A stretch of 35,386 nt of DNA from the NCBI GenBank assembly GCA_024684455.1, contig JAIKWU010000095.1, positions 1 to 35,386 of the forward strand. Reading direction: 5' to 3'. Each line of letters starts with the position of its first letter. Positions within the stretch are counted from its first letter, which is position 1. Below are positions 8,661-16,246 of the stretch, one piece after another. A program made the position numbers and the translations under genes. The stretch is from Bacteroidaceae bacterium (GTDB taxonomy: Bacteria > Bacteroidota > Bacteroidia > Bacteroidales > Bacteroidaceae). The notes below the pieces were generated by a model. The model did not search any database. It was not told the DNA's origin and saw nothing but the letters and a program-made list of their open reading frames with translations.

Positions 8661-9569
8661 TCATCCTCCAATAATCGTTTTCAGACCATAGGCTTCGAAG
8701 GCAGTCTTGCAGCGTTCCAGCGTCTCGTCCGATGGAGTAAGCATCGTGAGGTGCTGCGGATTGTAGTGGCTCCATAGGCGGCGGTGCTTGTCCTTGCCCA
8801 CGTCGTGGTAAGGAAGGAGGTTCACCTGTTTTGTTTTCCAGTTGAGCGTGGAGAGGAAACGTGCCGTCTGTTCAATGTTTTCCTCGTCGGCATTCACGCC
8901 TTCGATGATTGGGATACGAATCCAGAACGCTGCACCGAGGTCGCACAACAGGCGCGTGTTTTCCAAAATCTTTTCGTTGCCTACGCCTGTGTAGAAACGG
9001 TGTTTTTCCGAATCCATCAACTTCAGGTCCACCAGGAAAAGTTCGCATTCCTTTGCCACGGACTTCACTATCGAAGCATCAGCATACAGCGTCGTATCGA
9101 CCGTGCGGTGGAAACCGCGCCGACCGAGTTCTCTGAGCAAATCCAGGGCGGCTTCGGCCTGCATGAGCGGTTCGCCGCCGCACAACGTGACGCCACCCCC
9201 GCTTTGCTCCATGATGTCGCGCTCTTTCTCCACCTCGGCCATGAGGTCATCCAGGGTCCAGTCCTTTCCGCACATTTCCAGGGCCTTTGTCGGACACTCT
9301 TCGGCACAGCGGCTGCACAGCAGGCACTGGACACCTTCGACGGGTCGGATGCCCTCCGCCGTCAGTTCCAAAGCCCCCTGCGGACAGGCCTCGACACAAG
9401 TCCGGCAGCCGATACACTTTGACTGCTTGTAGGTGCGTTGAGGTTTTGCAGTCCACGATTCTGGATTGTGGCACCATACGCATCGCAGTGGACAACCCTT
9501 GAAGAAGAGGGTGGTCCGGACGCCTGGGCCGTCGTTCACGGCATACCGCTTAATATCGAAAATCGTCAC
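8661..9569 (-). CDS. glycyl-radical-enzyme activating protein (radical SAM, two 4Fe-4S ferredoxin clusters)
   Basis: 302 residues, starting at a GTG (9569-9567) that directly gives the family's opening M-T-I-F-D-I-K-R-Y-A-V-N-D-G-P-G. The enzyme uses S-adenosylmethionine and a 4Fe-4S cluster to abstract hydrogen from the glycine of a partner glycyl radical enzyme. Radical-SAM cysteines are Cys26, Cys30 and Cys33 (GCPLRCVWC). An inserted bacterial ferredoxin domain carries CIGCRTCVEAC (52-62) and CLLCSRCAEEC (82-92). The SAM-binding GGEP is at 131-134. This insert is typical of activases for choline lyase, glycerol dehydratase and related enzymes. PflA lacks it, so the partner is unlikely to be pyruvate formate-lyase. 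No glycyl radical enzyme lies in the window. The receptor gene upstream is on the same strand, separated by 209 bases with a repeat array. Confidence 0.92.
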   Translation of the reverse strand: MTIFDIKRYAVNDGPGVRTTLFFKGCPLRCVWCHNPESWTAKPQRTYKQSKCIGCRTCVEACPQGALELTAEGIRPVEGVQCLLCSRCAEECPTKALEMCGKDWTLDDLMAEVEKERDIMEQSGGGVTLCGGEPLMQAEAALDLLRELGRRGFHRTVDTTLYADASIVKSVAKECELFLVDLKLMDSEKHRFYTGVGNEKILENTRLLCDLGAAFWIRIPIIEGVNADEENIEQTARFLSTLNWKTKQVNLLPYHDVGKDKHRRLWSHYNPQHLTMLTPSDETLERCKTAFEAYGLKTIIGG

Positions 9570-9609
9570 TTTTTGATTTACTGATTGAGAATTTACAGAT
9601 TTACGGCTG

Positions 9610-9617
9610 CGAAGTTA
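9610..9617 (-). promoter_or_regulatory. possible -7 box for the activase
   Basis: On the minus strand this reads TAACTTCG, one base off TAACTTTG, within the context TGCGTAACTTCGCAG. The same 15-mer recurs upstream of the aminopeptidase (19916-19930), supporting a promoter role. No clear TTTG -33 box is visible. The predicted leader is about 35 bases. Confidence 0.4.
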
Positions 9618-9677
9618 CGCAAAAAATACGAAACATCTGCGTTTTCTGCCCAAAAACAACACACTGTCTATTCTCCG

Positions 9678-9755
9678 CCAAGTGCTTGGAAAAAATACGC
9701 CAAGTGCTTAGCGTCATCACGCCAAGTGCTTAGCGTGAAAATTCCAAGCACTTGG
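9678..9755. repeat. 22-bp-phased palindrome array, locus A (4 units)
   Basis: Units begin at 9678, 9700, 9722 and 9744, exactly 22 bp apart. The edge units are CCAAGTGCTTGG (9678-9689) and its reverse complement CCAAGCACTTGG (9744-9755). The two inner units are identical 18-mers, ACGCCAAGTGCTTAGCGT, at 9697-9714 and 9719-9736, separated by CATC. The first unit is followed by GGAAAAAAT and the last is preceded by GAAAATT. The array lies between the receptor stop (9779) and the activase start, both on the minus strand. Confidence 0.9.
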
Positions 9756-9778
9756 CATGACAATTTGTAGGGCTTCGC

Positions 9779-11866
9779 TCAGAGAATCGGGAACAGCAGT
9801 TTGACGGTCACGTTGCGCCCCATGTTATAGACCCCCGTACGTCCCGTCACGACATTACGGTCGGCGTATTTCAAGCGGCTGAGGTGACTCTGGTAAGCCT
9901 TGTCAAGCACGTTGCTTACCGAGAGATAGACCTCGCAGAGTTTGCGTCCGTGACACAGGATGTCGGTGCCTGCACCGAGGTTGAGCAGGGCATAGCCAGG
10001 CGTCGCTGTCTCTGTGTCGTCGGCACGGTAGTAGTGGTCCTGGCGCAGATAGCATTCGAGCCCTGCCGACACGAAGGCATTGTTCAGTACGCGGCCGTCG
10101 TGCGTCAGTTCGACTTTCACATCGGACGTCCAGCGAGGGGCAGGTGTGAAGGGCAGGTATTTCTTGTCTGCCGACTGATGCAACTGGCGTGCATCGACAT
10201 AACTGAACGTATTCTCCCAGTGGAGGCTGTGAATGGGGTGGAGGTCGATGCCTGCTTCAAAGCCGAGCAGACGGGCATCCCCCTGTGTGTAGCGGAAAGT
10301 AGGGTGGACGGGGTCGATGACTTCGGCGGTGCGATGGGCAAAGATGAAATTGTCGATACGGTTGGCAAATAGAGCCAGTTGGAGCGACACGTAGCGGCTG
10401 CTCATGTCCATCCCCAGGTCGAGTTGCCAACTGTGTTCCGGCTTCAGTTGGTTGCTGCCCACTTCGTAGCGAATCGTCCCTTCATGCACGCCGTTGCTGC
10501 CGAGTTCGCTCATGTTCGGAGCGCGGAAACCACGGGCAAGGTTCACGCGGGCGTTTATCTTGTCGTTGATGTGGAGTACGGCACCTACGCTGCCCGTCAC
10601 GGCGGAGAACTGCCTGTAAAAATCCGAGAAACGTTCTGCTCCGTTCTCCGTCAGAAATTCGCTGTGCAGACTGCGGTGGTCGTAGCGCAGGCCGCCGCTG
10701 AGCGACCATCGGTTCACCTCCTTCTGCATCATGGCAAACACGCCCACGTCGAAGAGGCGATAGGAGGGGATGAGAAACTCTTCACCCTTGTTCAGCGAAC
10801 GCTGCCACATGCCGCCCACGCCTGTCGTAAACTGCCATCCCTCGTGCTCGCCGCTGATATAGCGTGCGTCGTAGGTCATCGTGTGAAGCAGGAGATGGAT
10901 GCCACACGTGTTGAGTGCCTCCTCATACTCACGGCGGCGGTTTTTCTGATACCCCAGCGTGGCTCGCAGCCGTCCGCCCCCTATGTACAGTTGGTTTTCC
11001 CACACCGCCTTCGTGTGTCCCACACGCTGGTAGGGCAGGGTGTGACCATAAGTCTTCAGGTCGGCATCGTGCAGCAAGTCGCCCGTCACCGCGTCGCGCT
11101 CCCCCTCGACAATCCCAGGCGTCAACTCATAGTGGCTCAGCGTCAGATGCGAAAAACCCCAGCGTCGGTTCATGCCCAGCATGGCTGACAGGCTGTGCTC
11201 CTGCAGTTGCGACCCAGGCACGTAACCGTCGTATTTGTTCTGATACGCATGAGCCAGACGCTGGCTCCACCGTGCATTCCAGACGAAACCGTGCTTGTGG
11301 CCTGCAAAGTGGGCAGAATAGCCAAACAGCCCGCTGTTGCTCTGATACTCGGTCGAGGCAGAGGCATGGATTTCACCCTCAGGCACGACGGGATTGCTCT
11401 TGAGCAGCAGCACGCCCGCCATGGCGTCGCTGCCGTACATGAGGCTTGCCGGACCACGTAGAATTTCCACACTGCCCACCTCATTCTGGTCCACTTCGAT
11501 GCCATGTTCGTCGCCCCATTGCTGTCCCTCTTGTCGGACGCCGTCGCTGATGAGCAACAGACGGTTGTAGCCCAGACCACGGATGACAGGCTTCGAAATC
11601 GCACTGCCCGTCGTAATCTGAGCCACACCGGGTTGCAGCGCGATGGCATCGATAAGGTTTATCGCTGCACGCTGTCGGAGGTCGAGGTTCGACACCACCG
11701 TAATCGGAGCACTGGAGTTTTTCAACTTTGTCTCACCCGTCATACCGCTCACCACCACCTCGTTCAGTTCCAGATGACGGTAGAACATGTCGGTCGAATC
11801 AGACGGGTTTTGCGCTGTCAACTGGATACAATTCACCCATGACAGCAAGAAAAGTATATGTTTCAT
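9779..11866 (-). CDS. TonB-dependent outer-membrane receptor, probably metal-related
   Basis: 695 residues. A signal peptide (~1-19) ends at L-T-A-Q-N. The plug domain (~33-157) opens with L-N-E-V-V-V-S-G and contains KPVIRGLGYNRLLLISDGVR and the conserved VEILRGPASLMYGSDAMAG. The remainder is the 22-strand beta-barrel, with repeated aromatic strand ends. There is no N-terminal carboxypeptidase-like domain and no SusD partner, so a polysaccharide-utilisation SusC is unlikely. The extracellular or plug stretch QQWGDEHGIEVD and the early barrel HFAGHKHGF are rich in Asp, Glu and His. A His/Cys-rich membrane protein lies 40 bases upstream on the same strand. Import of a metal ion or metal chelate is therefore the best inference. 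The receptor class is certain but the substrate is not. Confidence 0.9.
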   Translation of the reverse strand: MKHILFLLSWVNCIQLTAQNPSDSTDMFYRHLELNEVVVSGMTGETKLKNSSAPITVVSNLDLRQRAAINLIDAIALQPGVAQITTGSAISKPVIRGLGYNRLLLISDGVRQEGQQWGDEHGIEVDQNEVGSVEILRGPASLMYGSDAMAGVLLLKSNPVVPEGEIHASASTEYQSNSGLFGYSAHFAGHKHGFVWNARWSQRLAHAYQNKYDGYVPGSQLQEHSLSAMLGMNRRWGFSHLTLSHYELTPGIVEGERDAVTGDLLHDADLKTYGHTLPYQRVGHTKAVWENQLYIGGGRLRATLGYQKNRRREYEEALNTCGIHLLLHTMTYDARYISGEHEGWQFTTGVGGMWQRSLNKGEEFLIPSYRLFDVGVFAMMQKEVNRWSLSGGLRYDHRSLHSEFLTENGAERFSDFYRQFSAVTGSVGAVLHINDKINARVNLARGFRAPNMSELGSNGVHEGTIRYEVGSNQLKPEHSWQLDLGMDMSSRYVSLQLALFANRIDNFIFAHRTAEVIDPVHPTFRYTQGDARLLGFEAGIDLHPIHSLHWENTFSYVDARQLHQSADKKYLPFTPAPRWTSDVKVELTHDGRVLNNAFVSAGLECYLRQDHYYRADDTETATPGYALLNLGAGTDILCHGRKLCEVYLSVSNVLDKAYQSHLSRLKYADRNVVTGRTGVYNMGRNVTVKLLFPIL

Positions 11867-11906
11867 TGTTTATTGCTTTTTTGAAAAAATAAATGGATAA
11901 CTCTTT

Positions 11907-12260
11907 TCAAAGAAGCAAAAACGGTGGTGCACGTGCCGCACACTGCCGCACTGGGGCGGAAGGCAAAGCAGAGGTCGGCAGAATGGCAGGCCGACTGTAA
12001 CTGGATGTCCAAAGCAGCAGAGTGACGGCTGCAGCGGCGAAGTATGTGAGGGTTAGAAACTGGCAGAGGATGCAGTCGTGAAACACACCTTCGCCCAGTG
12101 AAAGGTGGCTGTGATGGTGGCTGTGTTTCACACACTCCACGCAACTGTTTCCTTTTGCATGGGTGTCGTTGTGCAAGTGCAGCGCAGACAGAAGCACCAT
12201 CGGCACGAATACCGATAGCAATGCCCATGCGGAAAGATTGCGTCGAATGTTGTGTTTCAT
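11907..12260 (-). CDS. small His/Cys-rich membrane protein paired with the TonB receptor
   Basis: 117 residues from the ATG at 12260. A longer in-frame start near 12359 lies inside tRNA-Asn and is rejected. Residues ~8-28 form an N-terminal signal or transmembrane segment (LSAWALLSVFVPMVLLSALH). The following periplasmic stretch is rich in metal ligands: HLHNDTHAKGNSCVECVKHS, then HHHSHLS, then FHDCILCQFL (Cys40, Cys43, Cys63, Cys66). A second hydrophobic segment lies at ~68-86. The tail is Pro/Ala-rich. The HDCxLCQF motif resembles DUF2946-like small proteins found beside metal-related TonB receptors. A role in copper or zinc binding or hand-over to the receptor is inferred from composition and position, 40 bases upstream of that gene. 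No family name can be assigned with certainty. Confidence 0.7.
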   Translation of the reverse strand: MKHNIRRNLSAWALLSVFVPMVLLSALHLHNDTHAKGNSCVECVKHSHHHSHLSLGEGVFHDCILCQFLTLTYFAAAAVTLLLWTSSYSRPAILPTSALPSAPVRQCAARAPPFLLL

Positions 12261-12286
12261 TGCTGTCAACCTCGGCGAGGTATTCT

Positions 12287-12321
12287 TAAAAAGAAAGGGA
12301 ATCGCTATACCAGCGACTCCC
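12287..12321 (-). terminator. intrinsic terminator after tRNA-Asn
   Basis: On the minus strand GGGAGTCGCT (12321-12312), a 5-base loop and AGCGATTCCC (12306-12297) form a 10-bp stem with one G-U pair, followed by TTTCTTTTT. It starts 6 bases past the tRNA 3' end. It implies that the downstream His-rich gene depends on read-through or on its own unseen promoter. Confidence 0.8.
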
Positions 12322-12326
12322 CTCTG

Positions 12327-12400
12327 CGCTTCAGGATGGGCTTGAACCAACGACCCCATGATTAACAGTCATGTGCTCTAACCAACTGAGCTACTGAAGC
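12327..12400 (-). tRNA. tRNA-Asn (anticodon GTT)
   Basis: The minus strand folds into a cloverleaf. The acceptor stem is GCTTCAG/CTGAAGC (7 bp), the D stem GCTC/GAGC and the anticodon stem CATGA/TCATG with loop CTGTTAA, giving anticodon GTT. The T loop is TTCAAGC. The T stem GTTGG/CCATC has one T-T mismatch. The discriminator base is G, as expected for tRNA-Asn, and CCA is not encoded. A promoter lies directly upstream and a terminator directly downstream. Confidence 0.95.
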
Positions 12401-12411
12401 AGTTGCGGGTG

Positions 12412-12442
12412 CAAAGGTACGAATAAAAGTACAAAGTACAAA
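12412..12442 (-). promoter_or_regulatory. promoter of tRNA-Asn
   Basis: On the minus strand TTTG (12442-12439), 19 bases and TACCTTTG (12419-12412) match the Bacteroidetes consensus. The -33 TTTG lies inside the TACAAAG tandem repeat at 12430-12457. Transcription would start close to the mature 5' end at 12400. Confidence 0.7.
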
Positions 12443-12457
12443 GAACAAATTGCAAAA
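12430..12457. repeat. 7-bp tandem repeat (TACAAAG), about 4 units
   Basis: TACAAAG, TACAAAG, AACAAAT and TGCAAAA follow each other from 12430. Related arrays occur at 19309-19332, 19414-19444, 29644-29671 and 29792-29812. Confidence 0.7.
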
Positions 12458-12517
12458 AAATTGCTCAGCAAGTGATTTTTTTCTTAAATGCAGGAAATAG
12501 TTCATTGTTAAATGTTT

Positions 12518-12586
12518 AAACAGGATTAATAGGATTAAAGGGATTTACCAATTTACTTTAATCCTTAAAATCCCCATAATCCTGTT
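12518..12586. repeat. imperfect inverted repeat of AGGATTAA words
   Basis: The left arm (12518-12546) is built of AACAGGATTA, ATAGGATTAA and AGGGATTT. The right arm (about 12559-12586) is its near reverse complement and ends ATAATCCTGTTTTTTT. The two can pair into a long bulged hairpin between the methyltransferase-like gene (stop 12634) and tRNA-Asn. It may act as a transcript-end element. A 13-base direct repeat, GTTCATTGTTAAA, flanks it at 12500-12512 and 12620-12632. Confidence 0.65.
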
Positions 12587-12633
12587 TTTTTAAGTAAAAA
12601 GTTAAAATAATTGTTCCTTGTTCATTGTTAAAA

Positions 12634-13131
12634 TCATAGAAGATAGTTCTGTTTCTGGCGTGCTGTGTCGTAGAAAGCGATGCCGCGACGCTTCATCTCG
12701 AAGGTGGAGGTTACGCTTTGTGCAGCAACGATGGCCTGCCACAGCGGACGGTTCACGCCGTCGATGCCTTCGACAATGATGCAGGAGTGATGGTCAATCC
12801 ATCCGCCCTGAAAGGCTTTCTCAATCTCCCATGCACGGTCGGAAGCGAAGTAATAGACCTCGGAGTCGCCCCTGTCGGTGTATGAGTTGAACGCCGCCTT
12901 CATGTGTGCGAGCGCCGAAGCCGTACCGCCGGCAGAGACATAGTGCTTCGGACGGAGCCACACAAACAGACGGAAGAGTTGGCGGTCGTCCTCCGTCCCG
13001 TCGAGTTCGTTGAATGCGTAGAACTGGCTCTTCGCGAACAGGGCGTCGGTGATGAGTTCGTACGCCCACGGAGAGTGAATGCCGAATCCGCGCCGGTGTC
13101 GCCACCTCAGCCATTTTTCCTTGATGCTCAT
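12634..13131 (-). CDS. SAM-dependent methyltransferase-like protein
   Basis: 165 residues from the ATG at 13131 (M-S-I-K-E-K-W-L). A longer in-frame start would lie at or upstream of the promoter (-7 box 13165-13172) and is rejected. The N-terminus has the RRGFGIHSPWAYELITD motif that marks a Bacteroidetes family usually annotated as class I SAM-dependent methyltransferase. The middle YVSAGGTASALAHMKAAF fits the glycine-rich SAM-binding loop, and the following EVYYFASDRAW corresponds to the acidic strand-2 region. At 165 residues it is short for a complete methyltransferase (usually 200 or more), so it may be a compact or degenerate member. No signal peptide or membrane segment is seen. The substrate is unknown. 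It is transcribed alone, divergently from gltX. Confidence 0.6.
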   Translation of the reverse strand: MSIKEKWLRWRHRRGFGIHSPWAYELITDALFAKSQFYAFNELDGTEDDRQLFRLFVWLRPKHYVSAGGTASALAHMKAAFNSYTDRGDSEVYYFASDRAWEIEKAFQGGWIDHHSCIIVEGIDGVNRPLWQAIVAAQSVTSTFEMKRRGIAFYDTARQKQNYLL

Positions 13132-13164
13132 GGTTCTGTTTCCCTGTTTTGTGCTATCGTACCA

Positions 13165-13195
13165 CAAAGTTAGGAATAATCCATCAAAACCCAAA
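13165..13195 (-). promoter_or_regulatory. promoter of the methyltransferase-like gene
   Basis: On the minus strand TTTG (13195-13192), 19 bases and TAACTTTG (13172-13165). Transcription starting near 13158 gives a leader of about 27 bases to the ATG at 13131, which fixes that start. Confidence 0.75.
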
Positions 13196-13370
13196 ATGAA
13201 AAGTTATAAATCAACAGGCTCGTAGTCATTCCTGGTGTTTGGAGAATGAGTATGTTTTTTGTGTGTTGTCGTTCAGTGATATTTTGCTGAAAAAATGGGC
13301 ATCTGCGGAAAAACGGACGCGTCGTTCTCGTTTTTTGAACATTTCTCGCTGTATTCTTGGATATTTTGTG

Positions 13371-13378
13371 TATCTTTG
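13371..13378 (+). promoter_or_regulatory. -7 box for the gltX operon
   Basis: TATCTTTG matches TAnnTTTG. No TTTG is present 19-21 bases upstream. A start near 13385 leaves only about 11 bases to the first ATG (13396) or 23 bases to the second (13408). Confidence 0.55.
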
Positions 13379-13407
13379 CAGTCAGTAATACAAACATGAC
13401 CGCACAA

Positions 13408-14976
13408 ATGTCTGAAAGAAGAGTTCGCGTACGCTTTGCACCGAGTCCGACGGGACCGCTGCATATCGGTGGCGTGCGCACAGCACTGTATAACTACCTA
13501 TTTGCCCGCCAGCACGGCGGTGACCTGATTTTCAGAATTGAGGACACGGACTCGAGCCGTTTCGTTCCTGGTGCCGAGGATTACATCATTGAGGCGTTCC
13601 AGTGGCTCGGCATCAAGTTTGACGAAGGCGTTTCCTTCGGCGGACAGCATGGTCCGTATCGTCAGAGTGAACGTCGCGACATTTACAGGAAATATGTCCG
13701 GCAACTGCTCGACAACGGGAAGGCTTACATCGCTTTCGACACGCCCGAGGAACTGGATGCGAAGCGCAAGGAGGTGGAAAACTTCCAGTACGACGCTCAG
13801 ACCCGTATGCAGATGCGCAACTCGCTGAGTCTGCCGAAGGAGGAGGTGGAGCGTCTCATCGCCGAGGGAGAACAGTATGTCGTCCGCTTTAAGATTGAGC
13901 CTGGACGCGACGTACACGTCGATGACCTGATTCGTGGCGACGTGAGCATCAACTCGAGCGTGCTGGACGACAAGGTGCTGTTCAAGAGTGCGGACGGGCT
14001 GCCGACCTACCACCTTGCCAACATCGTCGATGACCACCTGATGGAGGTCAGCCACGTGATTCGCGGTGAGGAATGGCTGCCCAGCGCGCCGTTGCACGTG
14101 CTGCTGTACGAGGCATTCGGCTGGCAGGACACGATGCCGCGCTTTGCCCACCTGCCTCTGTTGCTCAAGCCTGTGGGCAACGGAAAGTTGTCGAAGCGCG
14201 ACGGCGACAAACTCGGTTTCCCCGTCTTCCCGCTCGAATGGAAAGACCCGCAGACGGGTGCCATCTCGTCTGGCTACCGCGAGCAGGGCTACCTGCCCGA
14301 GGCGGTCGTTAACTTCCTTGCGCTGCTGGGCTGGAACCCTGGCGAAGGGCATGAGGAGATGATGTCGCTCGACGAGATGGTCGGCCTGTTTGACCTTTCG
14401 AAATGCTCGAAGAGTGGTGCACGTTTTGACTATGTGAAGGGTATGTGGTTCAACCATCAGTACCTCATGCAACAACCTGCCGAGGCATGGACGCCCGCGT
14501 TCGACAAGATTCTCCGCGAGAACGGCATCGAAAGTACGCCCGAACGCGAGGCACAGGTGGTCGAGATGATGAAGATGAAGGTCATCGAATACGTCGATGG
14601 CGAAAACAATAAGAAAAAACGCAACATCAGTTTTGTGAGCGACCTGTGGCCGCTTTGCCGTTTCTTCTTCGTGGCGCCTGAGAGGTACGACAAGGAGGAT
14701 GGGTTCGTAAGCAAGAACTGGAAGGAAACGACGGCGCAGGAGATGGACCAACTCGTCGGCGTGCTCTCGGCGCTGGACGAGAAGGAATTCACCGTCGAGG
14801 AGATGAAGCCGCTGGTGGATGCCTGGGCCGAAGCCACGGGTGCACGTCCATGGAATGCCTGGCGTGTCTGCCTCGTCGGCACGGGTCAGGGCCCTGACAT
14901 GTATGAACTGGCTGCCTTCCTCGGACGTCAGGAAACCATCAAACGAATGGAAAACGCCATCGCAGCCCTCGGATAA
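13408..14976 (+). CDS. gltX: glutamyl-tRNA synthetase
   Basis: 522 residues if started at the ATG at 13408 ([14 protein letters not shown]). An in-frame ATG at 13396 would add four residues and is possible. The enzyme charges tRNA-Glu with glutamate in the cytoplasm. Class I synthetase signatures are present: the HIGH-type motif at His19 ([19 protein letters not shown]) and the KMSKS-type motif KLSKR at 260-264. IFRIEDTD, with the family's conserved acidic residues, follows HIGH. The anticodon-binding half fills ~330-522, which is the normal length. It heads an apparent operon, with kdtA starting 3 bases after its stop and a DUF4932 gene next. Confidence 0.97.
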   Translation: MSERRVRVRFAPSPTGPLHIGGVRTALYNYLFARQHGGDLIFRIEDTDSSRFVPGAEDYIIEAFQWLGIKFDEGVSFGGQHGPYRQSERRDIYRKYVRQLLDNGKAYIAFDTPEELDAKRKEVENFQYDAQTRMQMRNSLSLPKEEVERLIAEGEQYVVRFKIEPGRDVHVDDLIRGDVSINSSVLDDKVLFKSADGLPTYHLANIVDDHLMEVSHVIRGEEWLPSAPLHVLLYEAFGWQDTMPRFAHLPLLLKPVGNGKLSKRDGDKLGFPVFPLEWKDPQTGAISSGYREQGYLPEAVVNFLALLGWNPGEGHEEMMSLDEMVGLFDLSKCSKSGARFDYVKGMWFNHQYLMQQPAEAWTPAFDKILRENGIESTPEREAQVVEMMKMKVIEYVDGENNKKKRNISFVSDLWPLCRFFFVAPERYDKEDGFVSKNWKETTAQEMDQLVGVLSALDEKEFTVEEMKPLVDAWAEATGARPWNAWRVCLVGTGQGPDMYELAAFLGRQETIKRMENAIAALG

Positions 14977-14979
14977 CGT

Positions 14980-16227
14980 ATGTACAGTTTTGTCATTAGC
15001 ATCTACGCCATTGGTGCCTGGATAGCCTCCTGGTTCAGCAAGAAGGTCCGCAAGATGATTGTGGGCCAGAGGCAGACGTTTTCTCTCCTGAAAAAGAACA
15101 TCAGCAAGGAGGACCGTGTTGTCTGGTTTCATGCTGCTTCGTTGGGCGAGTTTGAGCAAGGCCGTCCCATCATGGAACGTGTGCGGAAGTATCATCCCGA
15201 GTACAAGATTCTGCTATCGTTCTTCTCGCCGTCCGGCTATGAGGTGCGAAAGGACTACAAGGGTGCCGACGTGATTTGCTACCTGCCCTTCGATGTTGAC
15301 CTTAACGCACATCTGTTCCTGAAGTATGCCCATCCTGAAATTGCGCTGTTCATCAAGTACGAGTTCTGGTATCTGTATCTGTCGATGGCACGTCGGCGCG
15401 GTTGCAGATTGTATAGTGTTTCGAGCATCTTCCGCCCTAACCAGTATTTCTTTACATGGCTGGGCAAACGTCAGTTGCGCTCACTCTATCAGTTCGACCA
15501 TTTCTTCGTGCAGAACGAGCAATCGAAGCAGTTGTTGGCAAAGAACGGTATTACGTGTGCAACGGTGACGGGTGACACACGCTTTGACCGTGTGCTCGAC
15601 ATTCGCAATGCTAGTCAGGAACTGCCGCTGGTCAAGCAGTTCTGCCATGGTAAACGTACCTTCATCGCAGGCAGCAGTTGGGAACCTGATGAAGACATCT
15701 ACATCCCGTACTTTGCGAAGCATCGCGACTGGAAGATCATCATTGCGCCACACGTCATCGGTGAGTCGCATCTGAAGAAGATTGAGAAGCAACTCAACGA
15801 CAACGGCTTCAGTTACGTGCGCTACACCGACCTGGAGCACCGCCACACGTCGTCGTTGCCGCTCGGTGGCGAAGCAGACGTGCTCATCGTCGATTGTTTC
15901 GGCAAACTGTCGTCAATCTATCGTTATGCAACCGTTGCTCTGGTCGGCGGAGGTTTCGGTGCTGGCATTCACAATGTGCCTGAGGCTGCCGTCTATGGCA
16001 TCCCAGTGCTGTTCGGTCCGAACAACAAGAAATTTATGGAAGCACAAGAGTTACTTAAGGCAGGTGCTTCGTTCGAATATGTTGACGCCCTTAGTTTTGC
16101 GCAAATCATGGACCGCTTTATCGCCGATTCCGCCTTCCTGAAGACGGCTGGCGACAAGGCAGCGAATTATATCAAATCGAACTCTGGTGCTGCCGACCTC
16201 GTCTATCACCACATTTTCGGAGATTAA
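14980..16227 (+). CDS. kdtA: 3-deoxy-D-manno-octulosonic-acid (Kdo) transferase
   Basis: 415 residues. This is a GT30 inner-membrane glycosyltransferase that adds Kdo from CMP-Kdo to lipid A precursor in LPS core synthesis. One N-terminal transmembrane anchor (~2-20) is followed by the acceptor-binding Rossmann half. That half carries HAASLGEFEQGRP; Glu57 corresponds to the catalytic base of characterised WaaA enzymes. The C-terminal donor half contains GGGFGAGIHNVPEAAVYGIPVLFGPN. The length is standard. The ATG lies 3 bases after the gltX stop, so the two are probably co-transcribed. Whether the enzyme adds one or two Kdo residues cannot be told. Bacteroidetes usually need one. Confidence 0.95.
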   Translation: MYSFVISIYAIGAWIASWFSKKVRKMIVGQRQTFSLLKKNISKEDRVVWFHAASLGEFEQGRPIMERVRKYHPEYKILLSFFSPSGYEVRKDYKGADVICYLPFDVDLNAHLFLKYAHPEIALFIKYEFWYLYLSMARRRGCRLYSVSSIFRPNQYFFTWLGKRQLRSLYQFDHFFVQNEQSKQLLAKNGITCATVTGDTRFDRVLDIRNASQELPLVKQFCHGKRTFIAGSSWEPDEDIYIPYFAKHRDWKIIIAPHVIGESHLKKIEKQLNDNGFSYVRYTDLEHRHTSSLPLGGEADVLIVDCFGKLSSIYRYATVALVGGGFGAGIHNVPEAAVYGIPVLFGPNNKKFMEAQELLKAGASFEYVDALSFAQIMDRFIADSAFLKTAGDKAANYIKSNSGAADLVYHHIFGD

Positions 16228-16246
16228 ACGCTTTTTCGACAATCAC

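Noticed and set aside
8661-9569. Pyruvate formate-lyase activase PflA
   Set aside because: The two ferredoxin-type Cys clusters inserted after the radical-SAM motif are absent from PflA.
9678-9755. CRISPR array
   Set aside because: Spacers are only 4 bases and units 18 bases, far below CRISPR sizes, and no cas genes are present.
9779-11866. SusC-type receptor of a polysaccharide utilisation locus
   Set aside because: There is no SusD neighbour and no N-terminal carboxypeptidase-like domain, and the adjacent gene is metal-like rather than a glycosidase system on the same strand.
12261-12359. N-terminal extension of the His-rich membrane protein
   Set aside because: It would be read from within tRNA-Asn and its terminator.
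13498-15195. 565-codon open frame antisense to gltX
   Set aside because: It is a mirror of the strongly conserved gltX and kdtA coding sequences, has no family signature and arises from codon bias in a moderately GC-rich gene.
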